From NCBI GenBank assembly GCA_021234155.1, contig JAJEKV010000039.1:4198745-4262744 (forward strand): a stretch of 64,000 bases of DNA, in the 5' to 3' direction. Each line of letters begins with the position of its first letter. The stretch's first letter is position 1. Position numbers and translations under genes: made by a program. Under the pieces are notes generated by a model. The model saw only the letters and a list, made by a program, of their open reading frames with translations. It made no database searches and had not been told where the DNA came from. This document shows, in pieces, positions 55,706-64,000 of the stretch. Source of the stretch: Isoetes taiwanensis. Its lineage: Eukaryota; Streptophyta; Lycopodiopsida; Isoetales; Isoetaceae.

Positions 55706-58700
55706 ATGGTGGTAGAAACGAGAAATAGTAAGCCAGATTTACAGCCTACTAGACTAGTTACTCCAAAAAGAAAACCAAGAGGTCGTTACGCCAGTCGTAA
55801 ATTAACAATGTCAGTTGAGGCTAGTGGGGATCCAGTTAGTGATACAGAAAGAACAACCAATGAGTCTGATGATACTGAAAAACAGGCAGGTACTACAATA
55901 GAATTTGGTGACATCACTCCCCCTGCTTTTGAAGAAGACGCAGACGTAAATGATGATGATAAGAAGTCAACCTCAAAAAGTAGTGGTAAAAAAAAGGGAA
56001 AGAAAACAGAATCAAATGAAGATGTTCTTGGTGATCTCTCAGCGTCCTTTACTGTTGAAGTTATATCAGAAACTCTTGATGCATTGGCATTGAAACGGGA
56101 TAAAGAACCACCTATGATACCCTTATGTCGGATCAAAATAAATGAAGAGGTTCGTAAGGTTGGTTCTCGAGGTCAAGTACTGCGAGAAACCTTTAGACAG
56201 GATGGCTATGTGAAATCAAAGGGGAATTTCATTTTGTCAATGACAACAGCAAAGGGGGATGTAATTCCAGTGACTGATGAGGACATTGATGGTTGGGATC
56301 CATATTGGCAAGAAGTTAATAAGGCATTTGAAGAGGCTTTGTCAAATAACTCAGATTGGTCAGATTTACGAGGACTTATGTTCCTCTGTTGGGATGGCAA
56401 TCATCGAACAGAGGCATGGATGAATGAAATTAACACCACATACAAACACATCAAAGCAAAGCATATATGTGTTCGAGCTGACTTCATAAACATTGATGAG
56501 CCAAATGAGACAACACTAATTGCAGCTATGAACAGAATAAACTTGTAAGTGCTCTATTTGCTTAATTTATTTACTTTGGAATTGCTTGTTACTCCAACTC
56601 ACTTTTAACATCTTCTTGTAGATTGAACGAGATTGGTGTTGTTCGCACAAGTCTTCAGGATACTCTTATGATTGTGCACAGGGTTGCTACTTCCAAACCT
56701 GACAAGTACATGAAAGATTTATCTCCTATTGAGTTAAAGGCACAGAGGACAAGGGAAATGGTTGGCTCAAATGAGCCTTGGTATCCTCTCACACGGTTGG
56801 CCTATGCAAAAATATTATATAATGTAAGATTGATGTTCTTTCTCCTATGATATTTCTAATTTTGTTATAGAGTTCAATAATAAATGATTTTTTTTTAAAT
56901 GCATGAATGCAGGCTTCAATGAATAAGGACATTGAAGATTACATTAAGTCCAACCATGAGAATATTTCGGATGTTGAGGTATTAAAGGCCAATGCTGAAA
57001 AACAAGTGCGCGGAAAATGGACAATGAAACTGCAGAAATATTTGGCCATTGTAAATCCTAGTCTTGGGAGCATCTGGCTACGCCATGTAACAACCAAGGA
57101 CTTGGAGTCCAAAGGAGTCAATGTGTCACTGGAAAAGCTTATGTACATGGTCAGGTCAAAGGTACAAAACAATGTAAGAGACAATTGGATCAAGACAATG
57201 ACCAGCACTTCTCAGTTTGGCAATTACCAAAAAATACCTACTAATGACAAGACTTTCAGTTCCTGGATAAAGAAAGAAACATGGTTAGAGCATTTGTTGA
57301 CTAGGACCTGTGAGTTGGTGAAGGGAGCAATTGAGCAGCATAATTTGTAGTTAGTAATACCGCGTGACTGTGATGTGGAGACTTGGTACAGAACCTTCAA
57401 AGCTAAGAATCGGGTTGAAATGTTCAAACATTGGGAGAAACATATGTCTTCCTCAGTCAATGTGTCGGAGGCCTTTGAAATTCAAAGGACAGCCATGCGA
57501 GTGGCTTACAGGTATTTTAAATACATGGTGTATATCAAATGCATGGAATCAATGCATCCACAGATACAGATTTGGGTTTCTCAAACAGGTGAAGATTGTA
57601 TTTATAGTCCAAAGGGAAATTTAGACCGTGGAGGTGGAATGCAAAAATGGGAAAGGGAAAACTGTCCCTGGTGGATTGATTTCCCTTTGGGGTCTTATCC
57701 GAGGAGGAAGAAGAGGCTGATTATAATAAGATTAGGGGGAGTGTAGAAAAGGAAGTTAGATCATGTTGAGGAAGAAATTGATGCTGACAGGAAAAAAAGA
57801 AGTAGGAAAGGGAAACCAAAGTTGCCTGAAGCAAAGGTTGTTGATATTGAAGACGAGGACACCTTTCCAGATTACCACACACCTCCTAGAATGCCAATGC
57901 CCGATGTTACAAATGTTCCAAAAGAACTTCATACTGAATTCCGTGTTGTTGATGCAGATGTTTGTAAGGTCTCAAGGGCTGTCTCCACAGGTGGACATGA
58001 AGTTTTCACTTCATTGAGAAATTTGGGAAAGGAAGTTCAGAAACAAACCGTGTATAGCAGGAATGGAAAAGTAAGAGATTGGGGTGCTAACATGGTTCTT
58101 ATTGATCTGCCGACAAATGAACCTACAAGAAGTGACTTAGTTGAAACACCCAACTGGAACAAAATGGACACACAATTAGTTGATGGGTGTTTCACTTTGG
58201 GTGAACTTTGCTTGGATGATAGTGGATGGTTGGTGTGCATCAGCAGTTTTGAGTTTCAGAAAATGATTGACATAGCATCCAGAAAAAAGAATCTTGAATT
58301 AGTGAGAGCATACAAACTGATAGGAGATACACCATTCAGTTTTCATAAAGATAAGTATGGAACTCTATCAAGAATGGTATTGCTAGTATCTCTCTACAAA
58401 AGAGTTGGCACAAATCCATCATTCAAATCAAATGATGTGTTTCATACACACGAGTTGAATTACAACAGTGAACTCTTGAGGCATTACTCAGGGTCGGGTG
58501 AGAGATTGAACTCTATGCGGCATAATTTGGAGAAGAGCACTCGCTTTAATGAGTTCCTACTTCAACTGTTATGTGATTCTGGTGATTATGTTGTGGATTT
58601 ATTGACAGGTACAGGGTCTATGGTTGAGGCATGTGCACTTAGAGGTTTGCATTGCTTTGCAATGGATTATGATGTTGACATTTGTGATATGGTCAAAACA

Positions 58701-59020
58701 CATCGAATGTCAATATTCAAGAAGCCTATAACAGAAGGAAGTTCTACAGACCATGTGAATTTGGATGATGAGGAAGATATTACCGTGGATGTGCTTGACG
58801 AGCCGGCTGATTAGTTAGTGAGCCACAATTTCTACATTTCGTTTGAATTGATCCCATGTTAGAAACTGATCACGTGTATTTATCTTATGTTGCAGTTTCT
58901 TACCAGTCTATGTTGAGCAGCAAGCCTCTATTATGTCCTTACTACCTAGTATTGAGAAGAAAGAAAAAAGGCGAAAGCGTTGTCTTTTTATAGACGATGA
59001 GGCATTTGAGAACACATGAC
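55706..59020 (+). pseudogene. ParB/Srx-like plus beta-class DNA-methyltransferase-like protein, transposon cargo
   Basis: Start ATG at 55,706 (MVVETRNSK), followed by a low-complexity acidic/basic N-terminus. LRGLMFLCWDGNHRTEAW (56,373-56,426) matches the DGxHRxxA signature of ParB/sulfiredoxin-like domains. Introns at about 56,548-56,621 and 56,823-56,912 keep the frame. A middle region (56,913-57,740) is unknown. The C-terminal domain has NMVLIDLPTN (58,092), in the place of the DPPY/SPPY motif, then EKSTRFNEFLLQLL and GDYVVDLLTGTGSMVEACAL (58,581-58,640), the SAM-binding loop in the order of beta-class enzymes. A last exon (about 58,895-59,020) ends KKEKRRKRCLFIDDEAFENT. Two in-frame TAG stops (57,348 and 57,744). 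DLPT in place of DPPY suggests weak or lost catalysis. Confidence 0.72.
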
Positions 59021-59299
59021 TCCAATGTGTTTGGACTTGAGTATCATGTTTCAGATCCAATACTTTTCTATAGTATTTTTGTTGATGTTGATATTTTCTA
59101 GCTACCAAGTGGAGTTGTATATGAATACCAACTGTCTTTGTCTACTAAATTACAACATCATATTTTCATATGTATTACACCTCTATATATATTTCAAATG
59201 GTCTTTTTTTGGGGATAATTACTAGATACTGAGTGCACTACAAAACCAAAAACCTTTGTATGTAAATACCAAAAACAAATTATATTTGTCTACTCAATG
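59021..59299. other. 3' flank of the ParB-methyltransferase gene
   Basis: A/T-rich, no gene seen. It leads into the right terminal repeat. Confidence 0.5.
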
Positions 59300-59372
59300 G
59301 ATGGAATATTACAGAATATTCTATAAAAAACCAAAAAACATGATTTGAAAAAACCTAAAAAAAAAATTTCCC
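59300..59372 (-). repeat. Mutator-like element right terminal inverted repeat
   Basis: Ends AAAAAATTTCCC; read in inverse it starts GGGAAATTTTTTTTTTAGG and then TTTTTTCAAATCATGTTTTT, paired with 51,143-51,215. Confidence 0.75.
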
Positions 59373-59426
59373 TTGCAACATGCAGCCTCCATAATCACGA
59401 AAACGTTTTTGGATTTGACAGGTTCA

Positions 59427-62321
59427 ATGTCTACAGACCAGAAGAAACAAGTATGGCATCTAGTGGAGAACAACAAAGTTATGCAGGTTGCAGTGTCTGA
59501 TAAGGAAAAGATTGGTCATAGTGAAATCGTTGGTAGCATCCAAGAAACCATACAACACGTGAAAGGAGTGGAGTCCAATGACAAATTAGCATCAAAAAGA
59601 GCAGCATTAGTCATGGCACTTGGGAAGGTCAGGCATGGAAGCAAAAGATTAGCTGCCAAGGCTTTAGGAATTCATCAAAGGAATTGTTCCAGAGCTAAGA
59701 AGCACTGTGTTGCAATTAGTAATAAAAACGCATTATGGGCTCTTGGGGGAAGGAAGAAGAGAAAGGATTCCCTGAACCAAGAAGTGATTGAAAAAGTTGT
59801 GGATTATTGGACAAACTACACCAGAGTTTTGCCTAACTTCAAGGACGTCAGATCTGGTAGAGGAAAACATCCTAAGCATCCAACACATTACCTTGATGTG
59901 AGCGTGTATACTATCGTAGATCAGTTTTTTACTAAGTCTTTTTCACGCGTTTACTAATACTAATATTTTTATAAGTTTTGAAGTATTGATTCTAATATGA
60001 TCTGCTAATGGAATTAATCTGCACGTTCTTCTCATGGTAGCAAGTCTTAGTGCTATTGATGGTTGATAATGGATCATTTTTTGATATAGTGCTAAGGTTT
60101 CTCACCTTTATAGTGTTGGTGCCACGTTTAGTAATTGTGTTGATGTTAGTGCCCTTTGTTAGTGATTTTGTAAATGGCGATTGCTAATATTACTAATTTT
60201 GTTAATGTTGTTCCCTTTGTTAGTAATTTTGTCAATGTTAGCACTAAACTTAATCAGTAGTTAGTGAAGCACCACCTACCACTCTGGATTAGCAATGCTT
60301 TCATCTCAATGTCCTAGCACCGGTTAGTGGTTTGGTTTGCTAAGGGTTATGTTGTAATGCTAATGGAATCGATGAATTAGTTCTAAGTTGCTATTCATTA
60401 GCGGTTGTTTTTCTAGTGGTATTAGCATTAGCATTTACTAAGTAGTTTTCTATTCTTATTCTCAGGGAATGAGAATTCTTCACTAGTTTCAAGCAAGACA
60501 ATCCGGATGTTCAAATTAAGTAGAGAGCCTTCGAGAAATTAAAGCCTTACTTTGTTGTAAAGCTATCTGAATTCAATACATTGTTGTTGCGTCTATCATG
60601 AGAGGATGTCAATCTTTGAGGGAAGGGGTGAAGAACATGAGGAAAAAGTCCATGGTGTGCGTGTGCATTGCACTGTGAGTGCAAGATATGTGACCACACG
60701 GTAAGCCAAATAGGGTGCAATGCAAACAAGACATGTTTGGCGATCTAACAAAGTGACATGTGGAGAAGCATGGTTTGCCCAAAGCCCTGAAGGTGAGGAG
60801 TGGCACAATGAAGCATGCTTGTCGGGAACCCGCACAAATGTGGTGTGGACAAAATGGAAAGGTGTCCAAAAGAAGAAACAAAGGACGATTACCTCAAAAA
60901 TCACTTGGGAGAACATAGACTACATTGAAATTGGTAAGGATAAAAATGGCAAACCCAAAAAAGAATTGAGCATCAATATTTACTGAGACCACCCAATGTT
61001 TTGATGGAAACCTTCGGATCTAAAAAGCAAAGAAGTTTGTGACACATAATTTCGGTATAAATGGCAGCAAGCCATGTTTAGACAACTCTTGAACAGTTTT
61101 GTTGATGATACTATTGTATCGTGGTTGACTTTGCGAGAGAATTACTCTTTCAAGGAGCGAGAATGAAGTCAGTCAAGCATTGGCATAATGAGCAGATCAC
61201 TATTCTTGTGCACCTCACATATAGAAGGGATCCTGAGACACAAGAAATGATCAAGGAAGAACATTTTTATATATCTGATGACAGAAAACATGATTCTTTG
61301 TAATTGCTTTCTCTTACACAATCATTGGATGCAAGAGAAGGAAATCACTTTGAAGAAGCATTATGTCTTCTCACATGGTGTAGCCTCACAATTCAAAGGT
61401 AAAAAATCGTTTTACTTTGATGCTAGATTCAAATCTTTAACAGGTTTAGACATGATGTGGAACTTTTGGTGCTCTGGCCATGGGAAGGGAGAACATGATG
61501 GTGCAGGAGCAGTAATAAAGAGGGCTTTGAGAGCAGCACAGTTGAAGGGCAGCAAGATGGCCAATGCACACGAGGTGGTGGAATGGCTAAAGCAGTACAT
61601 GTCAACAGCAGGACCCACAACATATAAAAAGAAGATTCAAACTGTAAGTAGAACTTTTTGGGAGGTTGAAATAGGACAAGTGGACAGAAAAAATCAGTGG
61701 AAGCACATCCTATTGAAGGGTCTAGAAACCTTCATTGTTTCCATGGGTGTTCAAATCACATGACACATTTACAGGTCAGAAACCTCTCTTGATTTTGCAC
61801 ATATTGTTTAGATTTGAATTGGGAATCTTGCCCCAATGTATCATATACTAAGAAGTTTGAACTAGTTGTGGTACAACCCATCAAAGCTATCGTTGAAGAA
61901 GAAGTACATGATGAAGGAGAAGAAGCATATATTGGCAGCGCTGACTTATGTAGCATGCAAGTATCTATAGGTGATGTCTTTGCAGTGGTGGCTCCAAATA
62001 ACAATCATGAGAATGTGAAATTCTACCTTATGTACCGAAGCTAAGTACTTGGTGTTAGAAGACTTTGTAGATATGCAAGGGCAGAAGTTTGTGAAAGGGG
62101 ATGAGGTCATAGAAGGGACATACTATGAGAAGTTGGTGAATTGTAAATCCAGCTACAAGTTTTGTAGAGGAAATAAAGCAATTATTTATGCCACTCAAGT
62201 TGCAAAGAACAAAGTCAGATTGGTTCAAGCAAAGCACATTGTTAAGCGGGGAGTGGTTTACACTCTAAGTGCCAAAGAAGAACAAGATATTCGAGAGAGG
62301 CTTCCCACGTTGTTGGAATAG
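59427..62321 (+). pseudogene. TE-II transposase, unit 2
   Basis: Exon 1 (59,427-59,907) is open and equal to unit 1. The part from 60,440 to 61,180, including the Cys-rich block, is heavily damaged compared with unit 1. From 61,190 on it is clean: one frame 61,278-61,763 carries FSHGVASQFKGKKSFYF, GHGKGEHDGAGAVIKRALRA and WLKQYMSTAGPTTYKKKI, and is better than unit 1, which has small indels near 25,030. The C-terminal VLEDFVDMQG to ERLPTLLE is identical to unit 1. The TAG after DVQIK is shared by both units (here about 60,522). Confidence 0.72.
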
Positions 62322-62444
62322 TGGAAAGAGCAATTGTGTAAAGGGTACTATATATGTACTTTTATGAATATAAAAAAGTTTCTGTATTTTGCATTCTCAT
62401 TTTTGATGCTTCAGTTACAGAATTTTGTACTCGAATGTTGAATG

Positions 62445-62970
62445 AATTCCAAGGTAAAACAGAATTAGAAAAAGACACAAGGCACAAATTTACACAAGGC
62501 ACAAGGTATAACAAAACCACAAATTTACAAAAAGGCACAAGGCCATCATCCACATTAAAGAAGGCACTAAGGCCTGGATTACAGAAGGCACAAGGCCTGG
62601 ATTACAGTCAGCACAAGGCCATTACAATTAAAGGCACTAAGGCCTGGGTTAAACAAAAGGCACAAGGCCTGGATTAAACTAAAGGCATAATAAAAAGGTA
62701 TTACAAAACCAATTGATTAAAACAGAAAATACCAGAATACTTCAGAAAGGTACAAGGCCATCATATATTAAAAAAGGCACTAAGGTCATCATATATTACA
62801 AAAGGCACTAAGGCATGTGTTACAGGGGTCGGCACAGCCATTACATTTCAAAGGCAATAAGGCCTGTTTCACAGAAGGGTGAGATCAAAGAAAGGCACTA
62901 AGGCCATTACAAAGAAAGGCACTAAGGCCTATTGCATCTGTTTTTTCAAAAAATTACAAAGGCACAAAAG
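62445..62970 (+). repeat. AAGGCAC(T)AAGGCC minisatellite (unit 2)
   Basis: Nearly identical to 25,935-26,460, same order of variants. Confidence 0.85.
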
Positions 62971-63119
62971 GCCCGTTTCTGAACTTGATCAAAAAAAAAA
63001 AAAACAAAAGGTAGCTTTCTCGAGTAGGGACTTCAAGCTTCATCTGTAAGAAAAGTTTCGAAAGTTAGAAAGCCTGTAATAAAAGAAAGCAAAAATTTGA
63101 ATTGCATGCTACTTACTCT

Positions 63120-63560
63120 CTAGCCAATTTTGAAATTCTAAAAATATTTCTTCTTCTTCTTCGTTCGGGTCTTCTTCTTCGCTGGTCTCATGTTCGCTCC
63201 AGTTGTTATCTTCTGAATCATTCTGCTCCTCGAAAGAATCTGCATCAGAGGAATCGAAATTGGAGGAATCCACCTCTTCTGAAAGCTCAGAAAGAGAGTC
63301 TTCGGAGCTTTCAGAAGAGGAGCTTTCAGGCTCGGGGCTCTCAAAAGAATTCTAGACAGAAACATTGGGCTCCTGCAAAGGAAAATTTGTCCAAGATCCT
63401 ATGCCATAACTGGCGAGGACCTGTGCCAAAGATAAGGAAAGCAAGGCCCGGCGCTTGGAAGGGCCAGGGGAAGGGGAAGCAGAGAGAGAGAGCAAAGCGG
63501 CGGCGGCATTCGGCGTGTTTGGGAGAATGGACGATGCTTCTCCCTCACGACCACCATAGC
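63120..63560 (-). pseudogene. Acidic Ser/Glu-rich protein gene of TE-II, unit 2
   Basis: Counterpart of 26,611-27,050. The acidic half is almost identical. The basic first part is altered by indels around 63,485-63,530, so its start frame is lost. Confidence 0.4.
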
Positions 63561-63769
63561 CTATAAAGGTGGCGTGAAATTAATTTAAATGAGGGCTACG
63601 ATTTTAGGATTTCATTACCATTAGTATCTTAATCGTAATGATTTAGTAGGAGGATGAATAATAATTACCTTGAAATGACCATAATTTTATTTTCTAAAAC
63701 ATTAAAAAAAAATATCTATCCTGAAATGGCCATTCTTTTTTGGACACCAATCATCTTATGTTTGCTTGA

Positions 63770-64000
63770 CACTTGTTTAGTAATTGTAATTATAATTAGT
63801 TAGTGTAAATTGCTTGTTGACTTCAAAATTGTTGACTTACGCTTCACCAAACATGTTGGTCAATGAAAGTCAAACATGTAACAAAGGGGGAGATTCACAC
63901 TTGTTGACTTGAAAATTGTTGTCTTACACAATATGCCTTAAGATAATGCATAGAATAGCATAGGTCAAAATTGTTGACTTACGCTTTACCAAATGCTTGG
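63770..64000 (+). repeat. Start of the TTGAC array, unit 2
   Basis: Matches 27,260-27,490 and is cut by the window end, so a further unit may follow. Confidence 0.8.

Larger units (their letters stand above)
51143..59372. mobile_element. Mutator-like element (8.2 kb) with ParB-methyltransferase cargo
   Basis: Flanked by the 9-bp duplication TTGCAACAT (51,134-51,142 and 59,373-59,381); unit 1 at 22,873 gives the empty site. The ends are imperfect inverted repeats sharing GTTTTTTCAAA(A/T)CATGTTTT and GAATATTC inside A/T-rich starts. Two divergent genes: a Mutator-type transposase (-) and a ParB/DNA-methyltransferase-like gene (+). Confidence 0.9.
28187..64000 (+). repeat. Unit 2 of the tandem duplication, expanded by three insertions and cut by the window end
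   Basis: This repeats unit 1 starting at AGTCGGCACCGAG. After removing the LINE (4.0 kb), Helitron (7.0 kb) and Mutator-like element (8.2 kb), and adding the 1.86-kb segment it lacks, its length agrees with unit 1 up to about 27,490. The window ends inside the TTGAC array. Confidence 0.9.

Noticed and set aside
1-64000. tRNA, rRNA or ordinary single-copy host genes
   Set aside because: I found no tRNA-like cloverleaf or rRNA sequence, and every recognisable coding region belongs to a mobile element or its cargo.

Overview
The window is plant nuclear DNA made almost entirely of transposable elements nested inside one another. I see no ordinary host gene and no rRNA, tRNA or CRISPR. The evidence for a land plant is a Tat/Athila-type Ty3/gypsy element, a chromodomain Ty3/gypsy element (chromovirus), a Mutator-like element with a 9-bp target duplication, a Helitron, spliceosomal introns, and Ulp1 and FCP1-type domains. 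The species cannot be read from the sequence. The unusual transposon cargo makes a seed-free plant (fern, lycophyte or bryophyte) a weak guess.

Layout. (1) 1 to about 9,000: a left-truncated, frameshifted Tat/Athila-like gypsy element with gag (three CCHC knuckles), protease, RT, RNase H and integrase, followed by a long accessory ORF with a coiled coil. (2) 9,094-28,186 (unit 1) and 28,187-64,000 (unit 2, running off the edge) are two head-to-tail copies of one composite of about 19 kb. Each unit is a gag-less chromovirus with an 806-bp MITE in its RT. Immediately after the chromodomain sits a two-gene DNA transposon, here called TE-I (24-bp TIRs, TSD TACT). Downstream of the 3' LTR is a second transposon region of the same transposase family, TE-II. 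The unit ends in an array of TTGAC repeats.

(3) Unit 2 carries three later insertions, and unit 1 preserves the empty site for each: a LINE (29,296-33,324), a Helitron (34,550-41,543, inside the MITE) and a Mutator-like element (51,143-59,372). Unit 2 also lacks 1.86 kb that unit 1 has in TE-I.

Most interesting systems. TE-I encodes a DDE-like transposase (motifs DFAENY, SDGCAAQFK, GHGKGEHDG) convergent with a gene joining a basic N-terminus, a coiled coil, a RING-like finger and a Ulp1/C48 cysteine-protease domain. It also carries exons of an FCP1/HAD-type phosphatase. The Mutator-like element has its transposase divergent from a gene that combines a ParB/Srx-like motif (DGNHR) with a beta-class DNA-methyltransferase-like domain. 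Such a domain pair is familiar from phage and bacterial genomes and unexpected as plant transposon cargo.

Most reading frames are broken. Comparing the two units shows that many breaks fall at CAG/CTG trinucleotides in patches, often as indels. This suggests long-read base-calling error at CHG-methylated cytosines, or CHG-methylation decay, rather than ordinary ageing. Several stops are TAG where CAG is expected.
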